64,000 nt of DNA from Streptomyces durmitorensis (GCF_023498005.1 NZ_CP097289.1:6324001-6388000), one strand, 5' to 3'; positions 54,248 to 63,380 are shown, counted from the stretch's first letter. Translations and numbers: made by a program. Notes: generated by a model not told the origin, from the sequence alone.

Positions 54248-56122
54248 CTAGGACCGGCTCCGCCCCGCCGCAAGGCGGAACCGCAGGCGGCAGATGACCG
54301 CGTCCGTGTCCCGGCGTACGGCGTGCGCGAGGACCGAGCCGCGCTGGTTCTGGAGCAGGCGCTGCCAGACGTGGGCGGGCTCCACCTCGGGGATCAGGAC
54401 GGTGACACGGGTGGTGGGGTGGTACGTGTAGATCCTCCGCACGTACTCCGACACCGGGCGCCCGACCGTGCGCGTCAGCGAGGGCAGCTCCACCAGGTCG
54501 ATGCCCGGGTTCCACAGCTCCCAGTCGCGGCGCAGCGCCTCCGACGCGCGCCGGTCGTCGGCGTCCTGGTGGGTGACCGTCACCGCGCGGACCTCGTCGC
54601 CGAGGGAGACGGCCGCGTTCAGTGCCTCGCAGGTCAGGCGGGACAGGTTCGACACCGGGACGATCACCAGGGAGTGGTCGCGGTGCGGGGGCTCCGGGAC
54701 GCGGCCGAGGCCCAGGTCGTCGCCGATCCGGCGGTAGGCGCGGTGCACGGCCTCGAAGCAGAGCACGATCGCGGGCAGCGCGAGCACGATCAGCCAGGCG
54801 CCCTCGGTGAACTTGGTGGCCGTGACGACCACCGCCGAGATGCCGGTCAGCAGCGCGCCGAAGCCGTTGAGGAGTGCCTTCGCGGGTCTGCCCGCCGCGC
54901 GCCAGTGGAGCACCATCCCCGTCTGGCAGAGCGTGAAGCCGACGAAGACGCCGATCGCGAAGAGCGGCACGAGCGTGTTGGTGTCGCCGCCGGAGAAGAC
55001 GAGCAGCGCGGCCGACACGGCGGCGAGCGCGAGGACGCCGTGCCGGTGGACCTGGCGGTCGGCCTTCAGGGCGAAGACGTGGGGCAGGTAGTTGTCCCGG
55101 GCCAGCAGGCTCATGAGGACGGGCAGGCCGCCGAAGGACGTGTTCGCGGAGAGGGCGAGCAGGACCATCGTCGCGAACTGCACCACGTAGAAAGCCCAGT
55201 TGTGGCCGAGCGAGGCGTCCGCGAGCTGGGCAAGGACGGTGACGCCCTCGACCGGCTGGAGCCCGAAGCGCGAGATCAGCACGGACAGGCCGATCAGCAT
55301 CACACCCAGCAGCGCGCCGAGCGCGACCTCCGCGTGCTGGGCGCGCTTGACGCGCGGTGCGCGGAAGGACGGCACGGCGTTGGCGATCGCCTCGACGCCG
55401 GTGAGGGCGGAGCAGCCGGACGCGAACGCCTTCAGGAGGAGCAGCGCGCCGACGGTCGTGGCGTTGGAGGCGAGGACCGAGGCGTGGCCCTCGGCGGCGG
55501 CCGTGCTGACCGGCCCCTCGCGGAACAGACCGACCACGATCATGGTCAGGATGGCGCCGACGAATATCGCGGTCGGGGCGATGAAGACGCGCGCCGAGTC
55601 GACGATGCCGCGCAGATTGACGGCCGTGACCAGGACGAGGACGGCCAGGCAGATCCACACCCGGTCGCCGTACAGCTCGGGGAAGGCGGAGGTGAGCGCC
55701 GCGACGCCCGCGGTGACGGCGACGGCGACGTTCAGGACGTAGTCGAGGACGAGCGAAGCCGCCGCGACCAGGCCCGCCCTGCGGCCCAGGTGGGTCTTGG
55801 CGGCGGCGTAACTGCCGCCGCCGTCGGGGAAGGCGGCGATGACCTGGCGGTAGGAGGCGACGAGCACGGCGAGCAGCGCGGCGATTCCCAGGGTCACCGG
55901 CAGGGTGAACCCGAGCCCGTGGCCGCCGGCCGCCGCGAGGACCAGGACGATGGCCTCGGGCCCGTAGGCGACCGAGGCCATCGCGTCGAGGGAGAGTGCG
56001 GCGAGGCCCTGCACGGCGGTGAGCCGGTGGCGGTCCTCGGGGTGTGCCGCGCCCCCGGTATCCGGGGGTTCCTCGACGGCGACGTCGGTGAGGCTGTCCG
56101 GGGACTCGGAGACGGTGGTCAT
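54248..56122 (-). CDS. APC-superfamily KimA-like transporter with cytoplasmic USP-like domain
   Basis: Membrane protein of 624 residues: 12 predicted helices (about residues 35-480), then a soluble domain of about 140 residues with a universal-stress-like fold (HSLVIVPVSNLSRLTCEALNAAVSLGDEVRAVTV). The helix-1 motif LDAMASVAYGPEAIVLVLA matches KimA-type high-affinity potassium importers and amino-acid relatives. Potassium uptake is thus plausible; amino acid transport cannot be ruled out. Monocistronic; no ydaO riboswitch was found in the leader. Confidence 0.85.
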   Translation of the reverse strand: MTTVSESPDSLTDVAVEEPPDTGGAAHPEDRHRLTAVQGLAALSLDAMASVAYGPEAIVLVLAAAGGHGLGFTLPVTLGIAALLAVLVASYRQVIAAFPDGGGSYAAAKTHLGRRAGLVAAASLVLDYVLNVAVAVTAGVAALTSAFPELYGDRVWICLAVLVLVTAVNLRGIVDSARVFIAPTAIFVGAILTMIVVGLFREGPVSTAAAEGHASVLASNATTVGALLLLKAFASGCSALTGVEAIANAVPSFRAPRVKRAQHAEVALGALLGVMLIGLSVLISRFGLQPVEGVTVLAQLADASLGHNWAFYVVQFATMVLLALSANTSFGGLPVLMSLLARDNYLPHVFALKADRQVHRHGVLALAAVSAALLVFSGGDTNTLVPLFAIGVFVGFTLCQTGMVLHWRAAGRPAKALLNGFGALLTGISAVVVTATKFTEGAWLIVLALPAIVLCFEAVHRAYRRIGDDLGLGRVPEPPHRDHSLVIVPVSNLSRLTCEALNAAVSLGDEVRAVTVTHQDADDRRASEALRRDWELWNPGIDLVELPSLTRTVGRPVSEYVRRIYTYHPTTRVTVLIPEVEPAHVWQRLLQNQRGSVLAHAVRRDTDAVICRLRFRLAAGRSRS

Positions 56123-56312
56123 GGGTGGGCCCCTCCAGGCGGGTTCGTTCGCTTGAGCGATGCCCAGCGTGGGTGTGCCCCGAGCCGGCCGCGGGCCCTT
56201 TTGGCGGCTCCTTGGCGCGTGGGGTGCGGATCTTCACGCGTCTTTGACGTGGGGCGTCAGCGGTACGTCAACGCTGCTGACTCCGCGGCGAGTCCGTCCT
56301 ACGGTGCCGCAC

Positions 56313-56879
56313 ATGCGACATGACAGGGGTGGTGGATACGTGCTGCGGGGCCGGGGAGGGGGCGTGGGCGTGGGCGTGGACGGTGTGGTGTCCGACCGGC
56401 GCTGGGCGGCGGATGTGCGGGCCGCCGTGTTCTGCGCCCTTGCGCTCTTCGCGCTGGTTGTCCTGATCGACCTGGCCAACGGCACGTTGGACGTGCTGCG
56501 GGGTGTGCTGTGGGCGGGGCTTTCGGGGCTGCTCTATCTGATCCTGCATCCGGTGCGGGTGACGGTGGGGCCGGGGTGGCTCGCCGTGCGGGGGCTGCTG
56601 CGGCATCGGCACGTCTGTACGGGACTGCTGACCGCCGTGCGGTACAGCGAGGGGGTCGCGGCGCGGCTCGTGCTGTGTGACTCGCTCGGGAATCGGGTGG
56701 AGGTGGAATCCCGGGTGCTGGTGGAGAATCCGCTGTTGTTGCACCGGTTGGAGGTGGGGGCGGGGGATGCGCGGGAGCGGGGGCTGCTGCGGACCGGCTC
56801 CGAGGTCCTTGGGCGGCTCTCGGCCCGGCTTGACGGGGATGTGGCCAAGGGGGTCTTCGAGGTGTCGGGGCTGCGGTAG
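56313..56879 (+). CDS. Membrane protein with a bacterial PH-like domain
   Basis: Protein of 188 residues. After a Gly/Arg-rich N-terminus, two membrane helices (AAVFCALALFALVVLIDLANG and VLWAGLSGLLYLILHP) lead to a PH-like beta domain (VTVGPGWLAVRGLLRHRHVCTGLLTAVRYSEGVAARLVLCDSLGNRVEVESRVLVENP). Similar small actinobacterial proteins lack assigned functions. ATG at 56313; alternative starts downstream (GTG near 56388). Confidence 0.72.
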   Translation: MRHDRGGGYVLRGRGGGVGVGVDGVVSDRRWAADVRAAVFCALALFALVVLIDLANGTLDVLRGVLWAGLSGLLYLILHPVRVTVGPGWLAVRGLLRHRHVCTGLLTAVRYSEGVAARLVLCDSLGNRVEVESRVLVENPLLLHRLEVGAGDARERGLLRTGSEVLGRLSARLDGDVAKGVFEVSGLR

Positions 56880-56900
56880 GGGCGGCTGTCCCCGCGGGGC

Positions 56901-57062
56901 CAGGTGACTGTCCCAGCGGGGCCTTCGTCGCCGCTGATCACCGGCTCCGCACGGTCGTACGACTCCGAGAACTCCCGTACCGAGCCCAGATCCCCGAGGT
57001 CGAGCTGCGCCACGGCGGGCGAGTTCGCGGGCGGTGACACAGCCCGCGTTCCAGCCCGTCAT
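56901..57062 (-). pseudogene. Decayed short-chain dehydrogenase remnant
   Basis: Minus strand from an ATG at 57062: frame 1 reads MTGWNAGCVTARELARRGA, an SDR Rossmann start with a short in-frame loss in TGxxxGxG. Frame 2 continues VAQLDLGDLGSVREFSESYDRAEPV, the SDR NAD-binding D-L-x-D segment. A deletion and shift lie between. It sits just downstream of an intact SDR gene on the same strand but is not its copy. Confidence 0.6.
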
Positions 57063-57112
57063 GACACAGCTCCCTCTGGTTGGGCGCACGCCTGTTCCTC
57101 ATCGAGTCCCGC

Positions 57113-57889
57113 TCAGGCCGCGGCGCCCCCGTCGATCACCAGATCCGCGCCCACCACCGACGCCGATTCGTCCGACGCGAGGTACAGCACGGCGGCCGCG
57201 ACCTCCGACGTCGTCGAGACCCGGCCCAGCGGCGTCGAGGTCTTCATGCGCTCCGTGCGCTCGGCAGGGCTCTCGCCCTGGCGCAGCGACATGCTGGTGT
57301 CGGAGGAGCCGGGGCTCACGGCGTTGATCCGTATCCCCTCCCCGATGTACTCGGCGGCGGCCCCCTTGGTCAGCGCGGAGACGGCCGCCTTGGTGGCGCC
57401 GTAGCCGACGGTGCCCGGAACGCTGATGTGGGCGCCCAGCGTGGAGGAGATGTTGACGATGGCCCCGCCGCCGGGCTGCGTGCGCATCTGCCGCACCTCG
57501 GCCTGGAGGGCGAGCAGTACGCCGGTGACGTTGATGTCGAGCATCGTGCGCCACTCCTCCTCGGGCAGCTCCGCGACCGGCTGCCCGGCGCGCAGGACGC
57601 CCGCGTTGTTGACGGCCACGTCCAGGGAGCCGAACCGCTCGACGGTGGCGCCGACGAGCGTCGCGAGGTCGGTGGAGCGCGAGACGTCGGCGGTGACGGC
57701 GAGTGCGGTGCCGCCGGCGTCCTCGATGAGCCCCACGGTCTCCTTGAGCGGGCCTTCGGTGCGCCCGGCGACGACGACGTTCGCGCCCTCCGCGGCGAAG
57801 GCGAGCGCCATGGCACGGCCGAGGCCGGAGCCGCCGCCGGTGACGAGGGCCGTGCGGCCGGCGAAACGGGTGCGCGGTGCTGAAGTCAT
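57113..57889 (-). CDS. SDR-family NAD(P)-dependent oxidoreductase
   Basis: Classical SDR of 258 residues with the cofactor motif TGGGSGLG (residues about 17-24), VAVNNAG, the catalytic Ser (NISSTLGAHIS), and Y-x-x-x-K (YGATKAAV). Substrate unknown. The gene lies 75 bp downstream of the TetR gene on the same strand, with a matching operator in the gap. Confidence 0.92.
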   Translation of the reverse strand: MTSAPRTRFAGRTALVTGGGSGLGRAMALAFAAEGANVVVAGRTEGPLKETVGLIEDAGGTALAVTADVSRSTDLATLVGATVERFGSLDVAVNNAGVLRAGQPVAELPEEEWRTMLDINVTGVLLALQAEVRQMRTQPGGGAIVNISSTLGAHISVPGTVGYGATKAAVSALTKGAAAEYIGEGIRINAVSPGSSDTSMSLRQGESPAERTERMKTSTPLGRVSTTSEVAAAVLYLASDESASVVGADLVIDGGAAA

Positions 57890-57906
57890 GACAGAGCTCT
57901 TTTCTT

Positions 57907-57919
57907 GAACGATCGGTTC
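57907..57919. promoter_or_regulatory. TetR-type operator upstream of the SDR gene
   Basis: GAACGATCGGTTC, near-perfect palindrome, extended as TTGAACGATCGGTTCAGTAT. On the opposite strand, 58572-58584 has a related site in front of the TetR gene. Confidence 0.7.
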
Positions 57920-57964
57920 AGTATGAGGGCATGAAAAAAGAGGCCAGGGGCGGCAGGGGTGGGA

Positions 57965-58549
57965 TCAGTCCAGCAGGCTCAGCGCCTGCTCCGTCGCGTC
58001 CCGCACCCGCGCCGGATCCTTCGACGCCTTGCCGACCACGCGCAGCCCCTGCATCAGGGTCAGGAGCATGCGCGCGAGTGCGAGCGGATCGCGGCCTTCC
58101 GGGAGCTCGCCCTGGGCCTGGGCGCGGACGAGCGCGGAGTGCAGCAGCGTCTCCATGTGCTCCCAGTTGCGCTCGACGCAACGGGCGGCCGACTCGTCGT
58201 GGGGGCCCAGTTCGGCCGCCGTGTTGGTGATGAAACAGCCGTTCAGGCGCCCTTCGTCGGAGGCCGCCTCGCCTCCGAAGCGGCGTACCACCGCGCGGAC
58301 GGCGGGCAGTGCGGGGCCCGGCTGGGAGAGCTCGGCGAGCAGGCGCGGATTCTGGAACTCGGCGTACCGCGCCAGCGCCTTCAGATACAGCTCGTGCTTG
58401 TTGCCGAACGTCGCGTAGATGCTGGCCCGTCCGATGCCGAGAGCTTCGACGAGGTCCGCCATCGACGTCGCCTCGTAGCCGCGCCGCCAGAACAGCTCTA
58501 GGGCCGACTGGAGCGCGGCGTCCGGATCGAATTCCTTGGTCCTGGCCAC
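57965..58549 (-). CDS. TetR/AcrR-family regulator
   Basis: Protein of 194 residues. The N-terminal HTH (ALQSALELFWRRGYEATSMADLVEALGIGRASIYATFGNKHELYLKALARY) and a C-terminal TetR ligand domain of the type found in regulators of dehydrogenase genes (RLNGCFITNTAAELGPHD). It should repress itself and the SDR gene through the two sites at 57907 and 58572. Effector unknown. Confidence 0.91.
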   Translation of the reverse strand: MARTKEFDPDAALQSALELFWRRGYEATSMADLVEALGIGRASIYATFGNKHELYLKALARYAEFQNPRLLAELSQPGPALPAVRAVVRRFGGEAASDEGRLNGCFITNTAAELGPHDESAARCVERNWEHMETLLHSALVRAQAQGELPEGRDPLALARMLLTLMQGLRVVGKASKDPARVRDATEQALSLLD

Positions 58550-58571
58550 GAGGAGAGATTAAGCAATACTG

Positions 58572-58584
58572 GAACGGTCGGTCA
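58572..58584. promoter_or_regulatory. TetR-type operator upstream of the TetR gene
   Basis: On the minus strand this reads TTGACCGACCGTTCCAGTAT, aligning with the site at 57907 (13 of 20 bases after alignment, all in the conserved arms). Placed for autoregulation. Confidence 0.6.
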
Positions 58585-58620
58585 AGTAGTGACTTCGGTC
58601 AGACTCAGTAGTGGCTTCGG

Positions 58621-58944
58621 TCAGGCGAGGCGGACGACGTGCGTCTCCACCGTCACCGAGTCGTCGTCCAGGCACCGCCCCGTCTCCAGGTCGAAGCGCT
58701 GCTTGAGGAGGGGCGAGGCGACGAACGGGCGGCCGGCCGCCGCGCCGAGCAGGCCGCGCGAGAGCACCGCGGCGCCCGTGAACGGGTCGCGGTTGTCGAT
58801 CGCGTACGCACGGCCCGTGCGGTCGATGAAGAGCGCGGCCTGGCGGCCGTCGGGGAGCAGCGCGGCGATGCCGCGTCCCGGCTGGAGGTGCGCGCGGTCG
58901 CAGACCTCGAACCAGTCGTCCTTCAGGCGGAGTTGAATGCTCAT
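58621..58944 (-). CDS. nirD: Nitrite reductase small subunit NirD
   Basis: Rieske-like protein of 107 residues. The fold is present (DDWFEVCDRAHLQPGRGIAALLPDGRQAALFID…DPFTGAAVLSRGLLGAAAGRPFVASPLLKQRFDLETG), but the Rieske CxH…CxxH ligands are missing, as in the assimilatory NirD that binds no cluster. Translationally coupled to nirB by an ATGA overlap. Confidence 0.93.
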   Translation of the reverse strand: MSIQLRLKDDWFEVCDRAHLQPGRGIAALLPDGRQAALFIDRTGRAYAIDNRDPFTGAAVLSRGLLGAAAGRPFVASPLLKQRFDLETGRCLDDDSVTVETHVVRLA

Positions 58945-61550
58945 CGGGATGCAGCACCTTCCAGGTCGCGGGGGCGGGAGCCGATGGTGAGGAGGGGCAG
59001 GTCCGGCTTGATCTGGTCCCGCTCCGGGACGAAGCTCACGGTCGGGTCGGGGACGTCCGGCGCGTTCACGAAGGACACGAACCGGGCCAGACGCTCGGGG
59101 TCGTTGATGGTCTCGGACCACTCGTCGCGGTAGTGCGCGACGTGGTCGGCCATCAGGGCCTCCAGCTCGGCGCAGAGACCGAGCGAGTCGTGGACGACCA
59201 CATCGCGTACGTGGTCGAGGCCGCCCTCGATCCGCTCCAGCCAGGTCGATGTGCGCTCAAGACGGTCGGCCGTACGGATGTAGAACATCAGGAACCGGTC
59301 GATGAGGCGCACCAGTTCGGCGTCGGACAGATCCTGCGCGAGCAGGTCGGCGTGGCGCGGGGTCGCGCCGCCGTTGCCGCCCACGTACAGGTTCCAGCCG
59401 CTGGACGTGGCGATCACGCCGAAGTCCTTGGACTGGGCCTCCGCGCACTCGCGGGCGCAGCCGGAGACGGCCGACTTCAGCTTGTGCGGGGAGCGCAGGC
59501 CCCGGTAGCGCAGCTCCAGGTCGATCGCCATCCGGACCGAGTCCTGGACGCCGTAACGGCACCAGGTCTGCCCGACGCAGGACTTCACCGTGCGAAGGGA
59601 CTTCCCGTACGCGTGACCCGACTCGAAGCCCGCGTCCACCAACCGCGTCCAGATCAGCGGCAGTTGCTCGACGCGCGCGCCGAACATGTCGATGCGCTGG
59701 CCACCGGTGATCTTCGTGTAGAGCCCGAAGTCCCGTGCCACCTCGCCGATCACGATCAGCTTGTCCGGGGTGATCTCGCCGCCGGGGATGCGCGGCACGA
59801 CCGAGTAGGAGCCGTTCTTCTGGAGGTTGGCGAGGAAGTGATCGTTCGTGTCCTGGAGGGAGGCCTGCTCGCCTTCGAGCACGTACCCGTCGGCGCCGAT
59901 CGTCGGGGCCAGCGAGGCGATGATCGAACCGACCGCCGGCTTGCAGGTCTCGCAGCCCTCGGTGCCGCGGGCGGACTCGCGGCCGTGGGAGTCCAGGAGC
60001 TGCCGGTAGGAGGTGATGCCCAGGGTGTGGACGATCTCGTACAGCTCCTGGCGGGTCTGGCCGAAGCAGCCGCACAGGCCCTTGTCGACCTCGACGCCCG
60101 ACGCCTCCAGCTCGTCGTTGACGAGCATGCCGAGCACTTTCACACAACTGCCGCAGCCCGTACCGGCCTTGGTGCACTTCTTGACCTCGGGCACGGTCGT
60201 GCAGCTGTGCTCGGTGACGGCGCCGCGGATCGTGCCCTTGGTGACGTTGTGGCAGGAGCAGATGACCGCGGAGTCCGGCAGCGAGGACGGGCCGATCGAC
60301 ACCGGGCCGCCCGCGCCCGCGGGCAGCACCAGCTGCTCCGGCGAGACCGGCGGCACGCTGCCCGTCATCGGCCGCAGCACGCCGTACGCCTCCGCGTCGC
60401 CGACCAGAACGCCGCCGAGCAGCTCGCCGCCCGCGCCGATGACCAGCTTCTTGTACGTTCCCGAGCGCGAGTCGGAGTAGACGACGTCCAGGCAGTCCGG
60501 GGTCGCGCCGTGCGCGTCGCCGAAGGAGGCGACGTCCACGCCCAGGAGCTTCAGCTTGGTCGACATGTCGGCGCCGGTGAAGCTCGACTCCTCCGTGGCG
60601 ATCGCGGCGGCCACGGTCTCGGCCATGTCGTAGCCGGGCGCGACGAGCCCGTACACCCGGCCGTCCGAGGCCTGGGCGCACTCGCCGATCGCGTACACGG
60701 CCGGGTCGCTGGTGCGGCACTGCTCGTCGACGGTGATGCCGCCGCGCTCGCCCACCGAAAGGCCGCTCTCACGGGCGAGTTGATCGCGGGGCCGGACACC
60801 GGCGGAGAACACGACCAGATCAGTGGCGAGTTCACTCCCGTCCGACAGCTTCATCCCGCTGACGGCACCGTCCGTGGCGACGATCTCCTGGGTGCCGACG
60901 CCCGTGTGCACGGACAGGCCCATGCCGGTGATGGTGCGCAGGAGCGCCGCGCCGCCGCCTTCGTCGACCTGCACCGGCATCAGCCGCGGCGCGAACTCCA
61001 CGACGTGCGTGTCGAGTCCGAGCCCGCGCAGCGCGCCCGCCGCCTCCAGGCCGAGCAGCCCGCCGCCGACGACGGCGCCGGTCGTGGCGTACGTCTTCGC
61101 GTACTCCTCGATGGCGAGCAGGTCCTCGATCGTGCGGTAGACGAAACACCCGGTGGTGTCCTTGCCGGGCACCGGCGGCACAAAGGGGAAGGAGCCGGTG
61201 GCCAGGACGAGGGTGTCGTAGGCGAAGGTCTGTCCGGAGCGCGCGGTGACGGTCTTCGCGTCGCGGTCGACGGTCTCCGCGGGGTCGCCGACGTAGAGCT
61301 CGATGCCGTGCTTCTCGATGAACTCCGGGTCTGTGAGTGAGAGTTCGTCGGGCGTGCGGCCCGCGAAGTACGAGGTGAGCTGTACGCGGTCGTAGGCGGG
61401 CCGGGGCTCCTCGCACAGGACGACCACGCGGTGCGTTGCGGTGAGGCCGCGTGCGGCGATGGCCTCCAGGAAGCGCTGGCCGACCATGCCGTGCCCGACC
61501 AGCACGATGGTGTTGTCGTGCGCGCTGTGGCGGCGGGTGTCCATGGGCAT
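58941..61550 (-). CDS. nirB: Assimilatory nitrite reductase large subunit NirB
   Basis: NADH-dependent nitrite reductase of 869 residues reducing nitrite to ammonium. Domains in order: FAD/NAD fold (IVLVGHGMVGQRFL; VVGGGLLGLEAAGAL), BFD-like 2Fe-2S domain (CSCHNVTKG, CTKAGTGCGSC), and the siroheme/4Fe-4S half with C-V-G-Q-T-W-C and C-A-R-E-C. Start ATG at 61550, 1 bp after the upstream gene's stop. All cluster ligands are present, so it appears functional. Confidence 0.95.
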   Translation of the reverse strand: MPMDTRRHSAHDNTIVLVGHGMVGQRFLEAIAARGLTATHRVVVLCEEPRPAYDRVQLTSYFAGRTPDELSLTDPEFIEKHGIELYVGDPAETVDRDAKTVTARSGQTFAYDTLVLATGSFPFVPPVPGKDTTGCFVYRTIEDLLAIEEYAKTYATTGAVVGGGLLGLEAAGALRGLGLDTHVVEFAPRLMPVQVDEGGGAALLRTITGMGLSVHTGVGTQEIVATDGAVSGMKLSDGSELATDLVVFSAGVRPRDQLARESGLSVGERGGITVDEQCRTSDPAVYAIGECAQASDGRVYGLVAPGYDMAETVAAAIATEESSFTGADMSTKLKLLGVDVASFGDAHGATPDCLDVVYSDSRSGTYKKLVIGAGGELLGGVLVGDAEAYGVLRPMTGSVPPVSPEQLVLPAGAGGPVSIGPSSLPDSAVICSCHNVTKGTIRGAVTEHSCTTVPEVKKCTKAGTGCGSCVKVLGMLVNDELEASGVEVDKGLCGCFGQTRQELYEIVHTLGITSYRQLLDSHGRESARGTEGCETCKPAVGSIIASLAPTIGADGYVLEGEQASLQDTNDHFLANLQKNGSYSVVPRIPGGEITPDKLIVIGEVARDFGLYTKITGGQRIDMFGARVEQLPLIWTRLVDAGFESGHAYGKSLRTVKSCVGQTWCRYGVQDSVRMAIDLELRYRGLRSPHKLKSAVSGCARECAEAQSKDFGVIATSSGWNLYVGGNGGATPRHADLLAQDLSDAELVRLIDRFLMFYIRTADRLERTSTWLERIEGGLDHVRDVVVHDSLGLCAELEALMADHVAHYRDEWSETINDPERLARFVSFVNAPDVPDPTVSFVPERDQIKPDLPLLTIGSRPRDLEGAASR

Positions 61551-61551
61551 C

Positions 61552-62808
61552 TCAGAGGCCTCCGTCTTGGGTGAGCAGGTGGAGCAGGGGGCTGCCGTCG
61601 TCGGGCAGCAGGTCGTCGGCCTCCCAGGCGCGGGCGAGCGCGCCGACGGCGGTGAGCTCGCCGAGCAGTACGCCGCCGACGAGCCGGTCATCGCGCACGA
61701 CGACCTTGCGGTACGTGCCACGGGTGGCGTCCGCGAGCTGGACGACGTCGTCGTCGGGCCGGTGCTCGGGGTCGCCGAAGGCCGCCAGGTCCAGGGGAGC
61801 GGAGCCGGGGCTTCCGTTGTGCAGGGTGAGGCGGGTGAGGGCTCGGGTGCCGGAGTAGGGGCGCGCGTCCTGCGGGGAGATCAGGGCGTCCGCGAGGGCG
61901 TCGGCCTGTTCCAGCGCGGGGGCCGCGAGGCAGCGGGCCTCGCCGGAGTGCTCGGCGCAGTCGCCGATGGCGCGGATGTGCGGGTCGGAGGTGCGCAGCT
62001 CGTCGTCCACGACGATGCCGCGGCGTACGTCAAGGCCCGCGGCCTGCGCGAGCCCCGTGCGGGGGCGGACCCCGCAGGCGAGGACGGTGAGGTCGGTGCC
62101 GAGTACGTAGCCGTCGGCGAGCTCCACCGAGCGGATGGCCCCGCCGGTCTGGCGCACCCCGCGTACGCGGCACTCGGTGTGCACTTCCACCCCGAGTTCG
62201 GTGAGGTGCCGGTGGACCAGCGCGCTGGCTGCCGGGTCGAGCTGGCGCTCCATGAGCCGGTCGCCCTGCTGGGTGAGGACGACCTGGGCGCCGCGGACGG
62301 CGAGCGCGCGGGCGGCGGATACGCCGAGCAGCCCGCCGCCGATGACGACGACGCGGGTGCCGGGTACGACGGCCTCGGACAGGGCGAGGCAGTCGTCCAT
62401 TGTCCGGAAGGCGTGCACGCCGCGCGGCAGGTCTGCGGCACCGGGCTCGAAGAGACCGCGCAGGGGCGGCAGTACGGGGTTGGAGCCGGTCGCGAGGACG
62501 AGGGTGCCGTACGGGACGACGCTGCCGTCCGCGCAGTGCACGATCCGGTCCGCGCGGTCCACGCGGACGGCGCGGGTGCGGAGGAACTCGCCGGGTACGG
62601 GCGGCAGGCCGATGACCTCGGGGCCGAGGCGCCCGGAGAGGACGTCGGCGAGGAGCACGCGGTTGTACGGTGCGTGCGGCTCCTCCCCGATGAGGGTGAC
62701 GTCGCCGGAGCCTCCGAGCCGCTGGGCGAGGCGGACACCGGCGAGGCCGCCGCCGATCACCACCACGCGTGAGTGCGGGCTCTGGGTGCCCGGGGTCGAA
62801 GAGGTCAT
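61552..62808 (-). CDS. NAD(P)/FAD-dependent oxidoreductase of the nitrite operon
   Basis: Protein of 418 residues resembling the flavoprotein half of NirB and NasB-like reductases: VVVIGGGLAGVRLAQRL (FAD), VLATGSNPVLPPL, VVVIGGGLLGVSAARAL (NAD), and VLACGVRPRTGLAQAAGL…IRAIGDCAEH. The C-terminal region lacks a BFD cluster. It heads the operon, so it probably supplies electrons for nitrate or nitrite reduction. A GlnR-box-like sequence lies about 25 bp upstream. Confidence 0.88.
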   Translation of the reverse strand: MTSSTPGTQSPHSRVVVIGGGLAGVRLAQRLGGSGDVTLIGEEPHAPYNRVLLADVLSGRLGPEVIGLPPVPGEFLRTRAVRVDRADRIVHCADGSVVPYGTLVLATGSNPVLPPLRGLFEPGAADLPRGVHAFRTMDDCLALSEAVVPGTRVVVIGGGLLGVSAARALAVRGAQVVLTQQGDRLMERQLDPAASALVHRHLTELGVEVHTECRVRGVRQTGGAIRSVELADGYVLGTDLTVLACGVRPRTGLAQAAGLDVRRGIVVDDELRTSDPHIRAIGDCAEHSGEARCLAAPALEQADALADALISPQDARPYSGTRALTRLTLHNGSPGSAPLDLAAFGDPEHRPDDDVVQLADATRGTYRKVVVRDDRLVGGVLLGELTAVGALARAWEADDLLPDDGSPLLHLLTQDGGL

Positions 62809-62831
62809 GTACGGCAGAGTGCGGGGGCGGT

Positions 62832-62858
62832 GTTACCCGGCCGCATCCTGACTGTTTC
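62832..62858 (-). promoter_or_regulatory. GlnR-box-like sequence upstream of the nitrite operon
   Basis: Minus strand: GAAAC, 6 nt, GATGC, 6 nt, GTAAC. This keeps the 11-bp period of the Streptomyces GlnR box (gTnAC-n6-GaAAC repeats), with the middle half-site poor. Nitrite reductase is a known GlnR target in Streptomyces. Confidence 0.65.
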
Positions 62859-62940
62859 CCGGCGGGAACGCTGCCCTCAGCGGGCGCCGGGGCGGGGTGT
62901 GAGGGGTCTGGCCGGGGGCCTTGCGAGGCCGCGGTCCTTA

Positions 62941-63040
62941 CCCCGCATCCGCCTCCGGCCGAACGAGCCTCTCCCACCCACCCGCCCGTTCACCCCGCAT
63001 CCGCCCCCGGACGAACTTGCTTTCCCGCCCACCCGCCCAT
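62941..63040 (+). repeat. Two 52-bp direct repeats of the dispersed intergenic element, copy B
   Basis: Units starting CCCCGCATCC at 62941 and 62993 match those at 30910 and 30961 in order, length and position relative to the hairpin element. Confidence 0.78.
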
Positions 63041-63047
63041 TACCCGG

Positions 63048-63180
63048 TAGTCGGGAGCGCTCGTGAGGGGACGTGCCGGTATGTCTGCCCGGAGCACGGT
63101 TCCCTGCGCTCCAGTAGCGCAGCAGCCCCGCAGCCACCGGACGATAGCGAGGACGGACATACCGGCACGGCCCCGCCCCC
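63048..63180. repeat. 133-bp hairpin intergenic element, copy B
   Basis: Begins TAGTCGGGAGCGCTCGTGAG, ends CGGCCCCGCCCCC. Same length as copy A, about 91% identical by eye. Arms TGCCGGTATGTCTG and CGGACATACCGGCA give a 14-bp stem with one mismatch. Confidence 0.85.
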
Positions 63181-63380
63181 ACAGGCGAACCAGCCCCGCA
63201 GCACACACGCCCCCGCAGTCGGCAGCGTCCCGCCCCGCACCCGGACCAGCTCCTCCCCGCTCCAAGGCGGACCCGCCCGGACTTAACCCCCGTTGAGCCG
63301 ACCCTCAAGCCCACCTTAAGGATCAGCAGTAACCCCCTGACCAGCCACTTTTGCCCCCGCCCCGCGCCTAGTCTGCGGCG

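Noticed and set aside
56123..56312. ydaO-type (c-di-AMP) riboswitch before the KimA-like gene
   Set aside because: KimA-type genes in some bacteria have one, but I see no conserved core in this leader.
54218..56323. 701-residue plus-strand frame
   Set aside because: Antisense shadow of the KimA-like gene, with no recognisable motif.
59133..61340. 735-residue plus-strand frame
   Set aside because: Antisense shadow of nirB.
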